Positions 19,092 through 26,997 of a stretch of DNA of 64,000 nt are shown here, piece by piece. Position 1 is the stretch's first letter. Each line of letters begins with the position of its first letter. Origin of the DNA: Chroococcidiopsis sp. TS-821 (GTDB taxonomy: Bacteria > Cyanobacteriota > Cyanobacteriia > Cyanobacteriales > Chroococcidiopsidaceae); assembly GCF_002939305.1 (NCBI RefSeq), contig NZ_MVDI01000016.1, positions 23,628 through 87,627 on the forward strand, written 5' to 3'. The translations under genes and the position numbers were made by a program. The notes beneath the pieces were generated by a model, which was not told the origin of the DNA, searched no databases, and was given only the letters and a program-made list of their open reading frames with translations.

Positions 19092-19123
19092 TTCCTTTGT
19101 GTTCTTTGTGCCTTTGTGGTTCG
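19092..19123. repeat. Dispersed 'CTTTGTG' repeat, copy 1
   Basis: A 32-base element (TTCCTTTGTGTTCTTTGTGC through TTTGTGGTTCG) that recurs with about three differences at 54917-54948, inside the 5' end of rimM. A weaker relative lies at about 22380-22405. Here it follows the stop of the nucleotidyltransferase-like gene. Confidence 0.75.
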
Positions 19124-19159
19124 TTTAATCACATCATTTTTTGCAAAAATGCGCTAATA

Positions 19160-19172
19160 TTACATAATGTAA
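19160..19172. promoter_or_regulatory. 13-bp palindrome upstream of a small ORF
   Basis: TTACAT-A-ATGTAA is a perfect inverted repeat with a 1-base centre, 36 bases before an ATG. Its size and position suit a dimeric repressor operator; this is inference only. Confidence 0.35.
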
Positions 19173-19208
19173 AATATCTGTTACACCAAACTATCAACTT
19201 AAAAAACT

Positions 19209-19349
19209 ATGGCTGAAATGTCAGACCGTCAAAAAAGGATTATGGAGCATATCGCTCGCAGTAAAGGAGATTTTATCAAAACTCCGATCTATTCAGATCA
19301 GCGCAAGCAACAAATTATGGAACACATCCGCTTGAGTCGGGGAAAATAG
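19209..19349 (+). CDS. Small basic protein with an internal duplication
   Basis: A 46-residue ORF. Two related segments are visible: RQKRIMEHIARSKGDF (residues 7-22) and RKQQIMEHIRLSRGK (residues 32-46), each about 15 residues and predicted helical. The internal repeat, the palindrome upstream and the lack of an overlapping larger frame argue that it is real. It is strongly basic and could bind nucleic acid or a protein partner. Family not recognised. Confidence 0.55.
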   Translation: MAEMSDRQKRIMEHIARSKGDFIKTPIYSDQRKQQIMEHIRLSRGK

Positions 19350-19357
19350 ATGAGGTA

Positions 19358-19801
19358 CTAACTTATACCTTTACTTTTCCCGCTTTGAAAAAACTGTTGT
19401 AAGATTTCGCTGGGTTTGCGATCCCAGCGATCTACGTGTTCGTAGATTAAACCTGCTTCACTGAGTTTGTAGGTTGAGTAACCATTAAAGAAAATATGGG
19501 CTTTCCACGGTACGCGCAATATACCCCGTACTGTCCAATTAGCAATAATAGTATCTGTTTGTGCTTGATACACGTCGTGCAGATCGAAGTGAATCTCAGT
19601 GAAAAATAATTGACCGTGAAATCGTAAAGTCCAAAAAATGATTCGGTAGTTTAGTTTACCCTTAAACTTATTAACTGGATCTTGAAAGTAGATATCTTGA
19701 GTGTAAATATCGTAAGAAATATCTTGCTTAAAAAGTGTGGGTAAATCCTCTTTAAGCGTGGCAATGACTTTTTCGATCTGCGATTGATATTCTACGTTCA
19801 T
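19358..19801 (-). CDS. DUF2358 / SnoaL-like protein
   Basis: A 147-residue protein with the cone-shaped NTF2/SnoaL pattern: an N-terminal helix (IEKVIATLKEDLPTLF), then YDIYTQDIYFQDPVNKFKG and alternating beta strands ending YEHVDRWDRKPSEIL. This matches DUF2358 proteins of cyanobacteria and plants, whose function is unknown. No catalytic residues can be assigned. It lies 6 bases downstream of the GH10-like gene on the same strand, so the two are probably co-transcribed. Confidence 0.8.
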   Translation of the reverse strand: MNVEYQSQIEKVIATLKEDLPTLFKQDISYDIYTQDIYFQDPVNKFKGKLNYRIIFWTLRFHGQLFFTEIHFDLHDVYQAQTDTIIANWTVRGILRVPWKAHIFFNGYSTYKLSEAGLIYEHVDRWDRKPSEILQQFFQSGKSKGIS

Positions 19802-19807
19802 TGCACC

Positions 19808-20917
19808 TTAAAAGCGATTTTGGAGGAAGCGAAAAAAGCCATGAATTCCTCGATTTAAATTTGATACAGATTGTCCGCTGTCATTATTATACGGAAGTAA
19901 CTGCAACACTTTCCCTAAAGCATCCCGATCTTCGCGCAACCCTTCATAAAAGAAGAACACTTCACCGGAAATACCACGACTGCGATTGTAGGCGATCGCC
20001 TGTCGCAAGTGTTCGGCACTTATGCGATAAGAACCCAATTTAATCAAGATTCCTGGCGATAATTTTGCTAACTGTTCGCGATTCAACTGCTGCGTGACGC
20101 GGTCGACAACTTGTTTGTAACTTGCAAAGTCGCGGCGATAAATTTGCGGATGGATGATATCAACTAAACCGCGATCTAACCAAGTTTTGGAATCTTGAAG
20201 GTATTCTTTGAGTCCCCAGTCATAAATATTTGGCGACATTGATACGATCAAATCGGAGTTAATCGCCTTGACTTCTTGATAAAGACGTGCTAAGAAATTT
20301 GTTAAAATGTTAGCCCGCCATTGTAGCCATTGAGGATCTTTTGGATTCTGGGATGGATAACAATTAAAAGTTTGCCGATAACGCTCTACAGTACTTGCAT
20401 CATAACCACCCTCACAAGGCAATGCAGGTAAGCGATCGTCGCCTTGAACGCCATCAACATCATAGTTTCTGACAACTTCTAGCACTAAACTTAACATAAA
20501 CTCTTGCACTTGTGGATCGAGCGCATTCATCCACTCAAAGCCATTCTTCTTGAGTAAGTTGCCGTTAATATCCCGCGCCGCCCATCCTGGTTTCTTGGCT
20601 AAAATCATTCCGCCATTAGAATTGTAAGAACTCGCAAAACCATATTCAAACCACGGAATAACTTTAATTCCAACCCGCCGCGCCTCGACAATAATTTCTG
20701 CTAAGGGATCTCTACCTTGATACCGTGGGTCGATTTCTACATCAAACAGCGATCGCATAATTGGACTAGGGTAAAGCGTAAACCCCTTATTCCAAACATC
20801 AGGAAACACAACATTAATCCCTGTCTGTGCCAAAAACGCCATTGCTTCAGCAATATTTTGCCGCGAATGCAGTACCCGACTATCAGTATTAGTTATCCAA
20901 ACACCGCGAATTGCCAT
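19808..20917 (-). CDS. GH10-like (GHL10/DUF187) family hydrolase
   Basis: A 369-residue TIM-barrel protein of the glycosyl-hydrolase-like 10 family. Characteristic segments are MAIRGVWITNTDSRVL at the start, INVVFPDVWNKGFTLYPS, GIKVIPWFEYGFASS, and DVDGVQGDDRLP in the middle of the barrel. The acidic residues of WFEYGF and VQGDDR are candidate catalytic positions. There is no signal peptide, unlike many exported relatives, so it is probably cytoplasmic unless the start is misplaced. The substrate is unknown; cell-wall or storage polysaccharide is plausible for the family. Confidence 0.88.
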   Translation of the reverse strand: MAIRGVWITNTDSRVLHSRQNIAEAMAFLAQTGINVVFPDVWNKGFTLYPSPIMRSLFDVEIDPRYQGRDPLAEIIVEARRVGIKVIPWFEYGFASSYNSNGGMILAKKPGWAARDINGNLLKKNGFEWMNALDPQVQEFMLSLVLEVVRNYDVDGVQGDDRLPALPCEGGYDASTVERYRQTFNCYPSQNPKDPQWLQWRANILTNFLARLYQEVKAINSDLIVSMSPNIYDWGLKEYLQDSKTWLDRGLVDIIHPQIYRRDFASYKQVVDRVTQQLNREQLAKLSPGILIKLGSYRISAEHLRQAIAYNRSRGISGEVFFFYEGLREDRDALGKVLQLLPYNNDSGQSVSNLNRGIHGFFRFLQNRF

Positions 20918-20930
20918 CAGTAAATAATTA

Positions 20931-20967
20931 GGTTATTGGTCATTGGTAACTGGTAATTGGTCATTGG
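20931..20967. repeat. Tandem heptamer repeat (GGTNATT)x5
   Basis: Five consecutive 7-base units: GGTTATT, GGTCATT, GGTAACT, GGTAATT, GGTCATT. This is the short tandemly repeated repetitive (STRR) style known from cyanobacteria. It sits just upstream of the GH10-like gene start. Confidence 0.85.
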
Positions 20968-21036
20968 AAAAGCGATTTATCAACACCCCCATTACCCATT
21001 GTCCAATCTCACGTAGTTCATTGAAAAAACCGATCT

Positions 21037-21894
21037 ATGTACACAACTGACTGGAAACACGAATACATTACTACCAACGGCATCAAACTGCACTACGTCA
21101 CTCAAGGAGATGGTCCTTTAATGTTAATGTTGCATGGGTTCCCAGAATTTTGGTACTCATGGCGGCATCAAATTCCAGAGTTTGCTAAAGATTATAAAGT
21201 TGTTGCCTTAGACTTGCGCGGTTACAACGATAGCGACAAACCAAAACAACAGTCAGCGTATGTAATGCGCGAATTTCTGCAAGATGTTCAAGGCGTCATT
21301 ACCGGACTGGGATACGACAAGTGTATTTTAGTCGGACACGATTGGGGAGGTGCGATCGCGTGGAGTTTTGCCCACACTTACCCAGAAATGGTAGAACGTC
21401 TCATAGTCATGAACATACCTCATCCTGCCAAATTTGCTGAGGGACTGCGTACGCCACAACAACTCATGCGTAGTTCGTATATGTTTCTCTTTCAGCTACC
21501 CTGGCTACCAGAAATGCTGCTGCAAGCTTCAGACTACCAAGCAATTGAGACAGCTTTCAAAGGAATGGCAGTCAATAAAAGTGCTTTTACCCAAGCGGAC
21601 ATAGACGCCTACAAAGACGCAGCCAGCAAACGCGGTGCATTAACTGCTGCACTCAATTATTACCGTAACGTATGGCAACAAGGATTACTCAAGCATAACT
21701 GGGATGTTTTAGAAGTTCCAACGTTACTCATTTGGGGTGAAAACGATACTGCACTTGGTAAAGAACTCACCTACGGTACAGATAAATATGTCAGGAACTT
21801 ACAAATCAAATATATTCCCAACTGTAGCCACTGGGTACAGCAAGAAAAACCACAGTTAGTTAATCAATATATGCGCGAGTTTCTAGCAACATAG
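21037..21894 (+). CDS. Alpha/beta hydrolase, epoxide-hydrolase type
   Basis: A 285-residue alpha/beta-hydrolase. HGFPEFWYSWRHQIPEF is the oxyanion/HGxP motif, and VGHDWGGAIAW is the nucleophile elbow with Asp as nucleophile. Asp in this position marks epoxide hydrolases and haloalkane or fluoroacetate dehalogenases. The cap domain carries Tyr residues, the acid is probably in LIWGENDTALG, and the catalytic His is in NCSHWVQQEKP. The HGFP motif favours an epoxide hydrolase. It is cytoplasmic, with no signal peptide. The physiological substrate is unknown. Confidence 0.88.
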   Translation: MYTTDWKHEYITTNGIKLHYVTQGDGPLMLMLHGFPEFWYSWRHQIPEFAKDYKVVALDLRGYNDSDKPKQQSAYVMREFLQDVQGVITGLGYDKCILVGHDWGGAIAWSFAHTYPEMVERLIVMNIPHPAKFAEGLRTPQQLMRSSYMFLFQLPWLPEMLLQASDYQAIETAFKGMAVNKSAFTQADIDAYKDAASKRGALTAALNYYRNVWQQGLLKHNWDVLEVPTLLIWGENDTALGKELTYGTDKYVRNLQIKYIPNCSHWVQQEKPQLVNQYMREFLAT

Positions 21895-21940
21895 ACAGCG
21901 TTTGATAAAATCAAGTCATTCTCACAGCATTTTCTGTCAT

Positions 21941-22354
21941 ATGCGCGATCCTCTGCGAAGTTTGAAGTTTTTACCTTGGCGATCGCTGCTACAAGTTGCG
22001 CTGCTAGTTGCTGTCATTGTCATCGTTTTAGACTTTCTTCTCGCCTTGGGGTACATTCAATCAAATGTATTCCAACGTTTACTCATGTTGGTATACGCCC
22101 CACCGTTAGGAATCATCATCTCTTTAGCCATATCCTTAGGAATTGGGGCGCTAGGAGTTTATTTATTAGAGCGCTATTATCGCCTAGTCTCAATCAACAC
22201 AGGTTCCTTATGGGCATTAGTTCTGTGTTTAGCGGTCATTCTATTTCTCAAATCTCTTCTACCACTACCAGCCGTTCTCTTTAACCTCAACCAAGCAACT
22301 TTAATCGGAATTATTATTGGTGTCTTCTGGAAAGGACGCCCCTACTGGCGTTAA
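21941..22354 (+). CDS. Small membrane protein with about four TM helices
   Basis: A 137-residue hydrophobic protein from ATG 21941; a TTG at 21902 would add 13 residues but has no supporting context. Predicted transmembrane segments: LLQVALLVAVIVIVLDFLLA, LGIIISLAISLGIGALGVYL, LWALVLCLAVILFL and a final short hydrophobic segment before FWKGRPYWR. It has no recognisable catalytic motif. Gaps of about 45 bases upstream and 65 downstream leave open whether it is co-transcribed with its neighbours. Family not recognised. Confidence 0.7.
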   Translation: MRDPLRSLKFLPWRSLLQVALLVAVIVIVLDFLLALGYIQSNVFQRLLMLVYAPPLGIIISLAISLGIGALGVYLLERYYRLVSINTGSLWALVLCLAVILFLKSLLPLPAVLFNLNQATLIGIIIGVFWKGRPYWR

Positions 22355-22418
22355 TTTATCATTATCTCCTTATTTCTTTTTTCTGCGTCTCTGTGTTCCT
22401 TAAAAAAGGACTAAATTA

Positions 22419-23276
22419 ATGAAAGTAGGATTTCTCGGTACTGGACTCATGGGGCTTCCCATGGCACAAAGATTACTAAATGCCAATCTTGAACTCATTG
22501 CCTACAACCGTACTACAGAAAAACTGATACCACTCAAAGAAGCTGGTGCAGAAATTGCAACACATCCGCAAGTAGTCATACAAGCCGCAGAATGTATCAT
22601 TTTAATGCTGACAGATGCTGCCGCGATCCACAGCGTACTTTTTTCTGACTCCTCTCAAGAACTAGCCGGAAAAACAATAATTCAAATGGGAACAATTTCC
22701 CCTACCGATAGCAAAGAACTTCGCGACAACGTTGTTGCAGCCAAAGGCGAATACTTAGAAGCACCTGTTTTGGGTAGTATCCCCGAAGCAACCGCAGGCA
22801 AATTAATTGTTATGGTAGGTGCAACCAAAGAACAATTTCAACAGTGGTTGCCATTATTGCAAAACTTTGGTTCTGAACCTCTACACATAGGTGAAGTTGG
22901 TACGGCTGCGGCGGTAAAACTCGCCCTCAATCAACTTATTGCTTCGCTAACAACGGCTTTTGCGCAAAGTTTGGCATTAATCCAGCATCAGGGAATTGAT
23001 GTGGAATTGTTTATGCAGATTCTGCGCAACAGTGCATTATACGCGCCGACTTTTGATAAAAAATTGTCAAGAATGGTCGAGCGTAATTACGATCGTCCCA
23101 ATTTTCCCACAAAACACTTACTCAAAGACATCAATTTATTCATTGCTGAAGCGCAAGCTGCTGGCTTAAATGTAAGTGGAGCAGAAGGTGTTAGACAAAT
23201 TATTGAAGCTGCAACGAGTCAAGGTTTTGCTGACGCAGATTATTCCGCGCTATTTTCTGCTGTCAATCCTAAGTAG
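22419..23276 (+). CDS. NAD(P)-dependent beta-hydroxyacid dehydrogenase family protein
   Basis: A 285-residue enzyme of the 3-hydroxyisobutyrate dehydrogenase / glyoxylate-succinic semialdehyde reductase family. The N-terminal Rossmann motif is GFLGTGLMGLPMA, the substrate-binding segment is EAPVLGSIPEATAGKL, and the catalytic Lys is in AVKLALNQLI. Relatives in cyanobacteria reduce glyoxylate or succinic semialdehyde; the exact substrate cannot be chosen from sequence alone. It is cytoplasmic. It starts 64 bases after the small membrane protein gene. Confidence 0.9.
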   Translation: MKVGFLGTGLMGLPMAQRLLNANLELIAYNRTTEKLIPLKEAGAEIATHPQVVIQAAECIILMLTDAAAIHSVLFSDSSQELAGKTIIQMGTISPTDSKELRDNVVAAKGEYLEAPVLGSIPEATAGKLIVMVGATKEQFQQWLPLLQNFGSEPLHIGEVGTAAAVKLALNQLIASLTTAFAQSLALIQHQGIDVELFMQILRNSALYAPTFDKKLSRMVERNYDRPNFPTKHLLKDINLFIAEAQAAGLNVSGAEGVRQIIEAATSQGFADADYSALFSAVNPK

Positions 23277-23484
23277 TTTGGTAGAGGTCAACGATTGGAG
23301 GTCAGAGTTGAAAGCGAATTAAATCAACCTAAACCTCGTGTAGAGGTATCCTCTATTGAGGGAAGTTATCAAGATAATAGTTTTGAACTTGTATACTGTC
23401 CTAACTTTTCCCTCAATTGTTATATAAAACAAATTCAGGAACCTAAGTGACAACTCATAAGAAAGTGAATCGCAGCTTTTTTGA

Positions 23485-23907
23485 TTAAGCTTGGCATTCC
23501 ACTAGGGCGCGCTGTATTATAACATCTTTATCAATCATCGCCTCAATTTCCTCTGGCTCCAACACTCCTTCAAATATTTCCAAAGAAGCAGAGTTAAGCG
23601 CAACCGCAAAAACGCTTTCAAAACATTCTTTTAACTCTTCAGAGTTAAGATAATGCCCGCCTGCCTTTCGGCGTTTATTTAATTCCTTAATTTTGAACGC
23701 TGAGTTGCGAATAGAAACATTCCACGACTTTGTTGTTCGCTTTTCTGCATATTGCTTAATTAAGTGCTTAAGCAAAACAACAGCATAACTCTGGATGTTA
23801 TTGATTTTATCGTCGCGGCTCATTTCTTCTAGTTCGTCAACGATCGCCAAGGCAGACGAAAGATCGCCGCGTAGTATTTTTTCCCTAAGTTCTGCTAGCT
23901 CTTCCAT
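23485..23907 (-). CDS. DUF29-like protein
   Basis: A 140-residue helical protein. The segment IVDELEEMSRDDKINNIQSY followed by AVVLLKHLIKQYAEKRTTKSW and VSIRNSAFKI matches the DUF29 arrangement (EELEDMG...LLxHLLKxxxxxxxxSWxxSI). DUF29 proteins are abundant in cyanobacteria, often in several copies, and have no established function. It lies just downstream of psb34 on the same strand (53-base gap). Confidence 0.75.
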   Translation of the reverse strand: MEELAELREKILRGDLSSALAIVDELEEMSRDDKINNIQSYAVVLLKHLIKQYAEKRTTKSWNVSIRNSAFKIKELNKRRKAGGHYLNSEELKECFESVFAVALNSASLEIFEGVLEPEEIEAMIDKDVIIQRALVECQA

Positions 23908-23959
23908 GCACGACGATACTCCTGCAGTACTTTCCAGTTTTGAGTGTACTGCTTATATA

Positions 23960-24139
23960 TCAGCTAACGCTAGATACCGAGAAGGCGACAAAAATGACTC
24001 CACTGACTAAGACGGCGGCTAGAACTCCCCAGATGACAAAATTGCGCTGCTGTGCTTTAGTTGGGGGTTCTGCTGTGTACATCTTTGGTTCTTTGGCAAA
24101 ATTGTTAAGACGTCCGCCTTCTTCTGTGGTATAGGGCAT
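23960..24139 (-). CDS. psb34: Photosystem II assembly factor Psb34
   Basis: A 59-residue protein starting MPYTTEEGGRLNNFAKEPKM, with one transmembrane helix (about residues 35-54) and a short tail. The N-terminal MPYTTE-GGRLNNFA and the EPK-Y-AEPP pattern are diagnostic of Psb34 (Synechocystis ssl1498), which binds CP47-containing PSII intermediates at the site used by HLIPs. The gene is short and easily missed. The match is close to exact over the N-terminal half, so the assignment is strong. It is transcribed away from ThiO-ThiG toward the DUF29-like gene. Confidence 0.92.
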   Translation of the reverse strand: MPYTTEEGGRLNNFAKEPKMYTAEPPTKAQQRNFVIWGVLAAVLVSGVIFVAFSVSSVS

Positions 24140-24299
24140 GAGTGTAATCCTTTTTTTTCTGCTTATTTTAACTAAGCGTAATCACGACTAGTATATATAC
24201 TCTACCACCTTAGCAACAAATCTTTACAAGGAAAATGCTGTGAGTGGATAGCGGCTAGTGACTAGTATGTAGTACAAGAACCACTCATCTAAATTTTCC

Positions 24300-26273
24300 C
24301 TAGCTGGTAATCTTACCTGAAAGCGGCGAACTAGCGCTAGCATAACTCTTGACAGGAATTCTGCCCGCGAGAAAAGCAAGTCGTCCTGCGATCGCTGCCA
24401 TACTCATCGCGCGTGCCATTGCGGGTGGGTTTTGGGCTTGGGCGATCGCGGTATTAATTAACAAAGCATCTGCACCTAATTCCATTGCTTGTGCGGCTTC
24501 GCTGGGAGTTCCGATTCCCGCATCTACGACAACTGGAACATTGGCATTTTCGATGATAATTTGAATATTTGCGGTGGTTTTCAATCCTTGACCCGAACCA
24601 ATCGGTGAAGCTAATGGCATTACAGTAGCGCACCCAACTTCTTCTAACCGCTTAGCTAGCATCGGATCGGCATTAATATAGGGAAGTACAGCAAAGCCTT
24701 CTTGGACTAACTTTTCCGCAGCTTCTAATGTGCCAATCGGATCGGGAAGTAAATACTTTGGATCGGGAATAACTTCTAATTTGACAAAGTTATTTTCTTC
24801 TTGTCCTAACAACTTCGCCATTTCTCGCCCTAACCGCGCGACGCGAATCGCCTCTTCTGCTGTTTGACAACCCGCAGTATTGGGTAGCATCCAGATTTTA
24901 TTCCAATCTAAGGCTTCTGCTAAACCTTCGTGCCCTGGTGCATTCGTTTGAACGCGACGTACTGCAACGGTGACAATTTCGCAACCGCTGGCGACGACAC
25001 TCTGCTGCATTTGTTCGATGCTGCGATACTTTCCTGTACCCGTCATCAAGCGCGAGTTGAATTTACGTCCTGCAATTATTAAAGGAGTATCAATGTCTAC
25101 TGATGATGCTATTGGTTTTGCGATCGTTTGCATTTTTGCTGAAGGTGATAAAAATTGTATTGGCGATGATTTTGGCAACGCCGGAGTCAGTTTATTTTCT
25201 GGGTAAAACCGCGAGAAATGAAAGTGTTCTAACAAAGGATGCGATTTTTGTTGCCAAATGTACTGGGCAATTAACTTTGCCGTAACGGGTGCTAATAAAA
25301 TACCATTGCGATAATGTCCAGTCGCCAGCGTCAAATTCTGGCAAAGGCTAGAACCGAGAATTGGTAATTCATCAGGTGTTGCAGGACGAAATCCCCACCA
25401 TAATTCATCAATCGGATATTGCTGTAATTGTGGTAGTAAGCGCGTTGCATTTTGTAACAAAGTTTGAATTCCTTGTGGGGTATTGTATGGTGTCAATCCC
25501 ACATCTTCACTTGTTGCGCCAATAACAATTCGGCGATCGCGACGCGGCACAATATACGTGTCTTGTCCATACAAAACTCGCTGTAGCGGTAATTCATAAT
25601 GACTTTCAGGAACTCGCAGCGATAACATTTGTCCTTTTTTTGGGCGTACCGCAATCGGTAATAATTCGTTTGACCAAGCACCCGCAGCTAGCACATAATG
25701 TTCAGCACGATAGACACCTGCCGAAGTTTGCACGCCAATGACACGCCGCTGCTGTTGTTGAATTGCTTGTACAGTGACGTTATCTTGTAAATCGACACCT
25801 AACGCCTCAGCCGCTGTCCACAGCGATCGCATCAACGCCCGATTATCTACTTGTCCATCTTCGGGATACCACCAACCGCCAACGACATCGCGACTCAATC
25901 CTGGTTGATATAAGTGAATCGCATCTCGATCTAGCCAGTAAGCAACCGCATCATCTTCTGCTGTATGAGTGGGTTCTTGATACACAGGGGCTAAAATTCC
26001 ACAAGCCCAATATCCTGTCGTCACACCAGAAAGTTGTTCGAGTTTATCGACCCATTCAGGATACAGCGATCGCGATTCTAAGCATAAGTCGCGCATTGCC
26101 CCAGAAGGAAGTTTCTCCGCCTGCGGTGCTAGCATTCCCGCTGCTGCATGACTTGCTGCTGCGCGAAAATCGCGACTCAGTACCGTCACCGAGGCGCCAC
26201 AAAGTTTCAGTTCAACTGCGATCGCTAAACCGACAACGCCGCCACCAATAATTAAAATGTCACTTGTCGTCAT
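24300..26273 (-). CDS. thiO-thiG: Bifunctional glycine oxidase ThiO / thiazole synthase ThiG
   Basis: A 657-residue fusion for the thiazole branch of thiamine synthesis. Residues 1-340 are an FAD-dependent glycine oxidase: dinucleotide motif [17 protein letters not shown], then [15 protein letters not shown], and [13 protein letters not shown] near the domain end. ThiO makes dehydroglycine. A linker of about 55 residues leads to ThiG (about 395-657): [18 protein letters not shown], then [34 protein letters not shown] with the Schiff-base Lys, and [13 protein letters not shown]. ThiO-ThiG fusions are known in cyanobacteria. A separate ThiS sulphur carrier is required and is not in this window. 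Confidence 0.95.
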   Translation of the reverse strand: MTTSDILIIGGGVVGLAIAVELKLCGASVTVLSRDFRAAASHAAAGMLAPQAEKLPSGAMRDLCLESRSLYPEWVDKLEQLSGVTTGYWACGILAPVYQEPTHTAEDDAVAYWLDRDAIHLYQPGLSRDVVGGWWYPEDGQVDNRALMRSLWTAAEALGVDLQDNVTVQAIQQQQRRVIGVQTSAGVYRAEHYVLAAGAWSNELLPIAVRPKKGQMLSLRVPESHYELPLQRVLYGQDTYIVPRRDRRIVIGATSEDVGLTPYNTPQGIQTLLQNATRLLPQLQQYPIDELWWGFRPATPDELPILGSSLCQNLTLATGHYRNGILLAPVTAKLIAQYIWQQKSHPLLEHFHFSRFYPENKLTPALPKSSPIQFLSPSAKMQTIAKPIASSVDIDTPLIIAGRKFNSRLMTGTGKYRSIEQMQQSVVASGCEIVTVAVRRVQTNAPGHEGLAEALDWNKIWMLPNTAGCQTAEEAIRVARLGREMAKLLGQEENNFVKLEVIPDPKYLLPDPIGTLEAAEKLVQEGFAVLPYINADPMLAKRLEEVGCATVMPLASPIGSGQGLKTTANIQIIIENANVPVVVDAGIGTPSEAAQAMELGADALLINTAIAQAQNPPAMARAMSMAAIAGRLAFLAGRIPVKSYASASSPLSGKITS

Positions 26274-26394
26274 TGCTAAAAAGCAGACTTCCCTCTACTG
26301 CGGATCGAATTCAAAAGTTCACGCGCCTATCTCTAGACTAACGCTAATCGAGTAGCGAGTGGAATGAACGAAGCCCACTATTATAGTATTTCTC

Positions 26395-26475
26395 CTCTGC
26401 CCACGCCAGTCGCCTCAACGGGGGAAACCCCCGCACGGCGCAGGCTCCTCTGCCCCTCTGCTCCCTCTGCCTTAT
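26395..26475. repeat. GC-rich dispersed repeat with CCTCTGC units
   Basis: Contains GGGGGAAACCCCC, a short hairpin, followed by a run of CTCTGCC/CTCCCTCTGC units. A relative in the opposite orientation lies at about 51091-51170. It is more GC-rich than its surroundings and fills the gap between thiO-thiG and the ferredoxin gene. Confidence 0.65.
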
Positions 26476-26810
26476 TCCTCTACTGTCCACACAATATCCG
26501 TACCTTGTCCCCAAAAACCGTTAAATTTTGTCACTTTCACATCACCTAATACTTGAGTTTGACAAGCCAAACGTAAGTTTCTTGTAGGATCGTGGGGAGG
26601 AAGCGATCGCCGTGCTTTGTCACGCCAGTTAGTTTCTGATACTTCTCCTTCAACAAAGACAGCGCAGGTACCACAAGTACCTATTCCGCGACAGTTAATG
26701 ATTGTGGCGTTGCCATTGTGGGGGTTGACTTCATTTTGGAGCAAAACTTGACGCAAATTAGCGCCGCGATCGCATACGATTGTTTTTCTTTGGGCTAGCA
26801 CTTTTACCAT
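26472..26810 (-). CDS. 2Fe-2S plant-type ferredoxin
   Basis: A 112-residue electron carrier. The cluster ligands are in NCRGIGTCGTC (Cys-x5-Cys-x2-Cys) with the fourth Cys in LRLACQTQVLG. The spacing differs slightly from photosynthetic PetF (Cys-x4-Cys-x2-Cys), and the C-terminus is longer (VKVTKFNGFWGQGTDIVW), placing it among the divergent chloroplast-type ferredoxins of cyanobacteria. The redox partner is unknown. It is transcribed toward thiO-thiG with about 200 bases of repeat-rich DNA between. Confidence 0.88.
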   Translation of the reverse strand: MVKVLAQRKTIVCDRGANLRQVLLQNEVNPHNGNATIINCRGIGTCGTCAVFVEGEVSETNWRDKARRSLPPHDPTRNLRLACQTQVLGDVKVTKFNGFWGQGTDIVWTVEE

Positions 26811-26837
26811 AGGTGTGAGTAGATGGAAATTTCAAGT

Positions 26838-26896
26838 TTGGTAATAGGTAATGTATTGATGAATTTTCTTGCCAATTACCAATGACCTGTTACCAA
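26838..26896. repeat. GGTAAT-type inverted repeat
   Basis: TTGGTAATAGGTAAT (26838-26852) faces ACCTGTTACCAA (26885-26896) as an imperfect inverted repeat in the divergent region between the ferredoxin and citramalate synthase genes. Same family as the hairpin at 14295-14326. Confidence 0.65.
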
Positions 26897-26997
26897 TTTT
26901 TAAGTTACGTTTATTTTCACCGATTAACTTACCTTCTTTAGTGGCATTTTTCTAAAATACTCTTCTCCAGGTTTCAACTTTTGTCCCGTTTCTACCT

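Noticed and set aside
20931..20967. Heptamer array considered as a CRISPR
   Set aside because: Units are 7 bases with no spacers.
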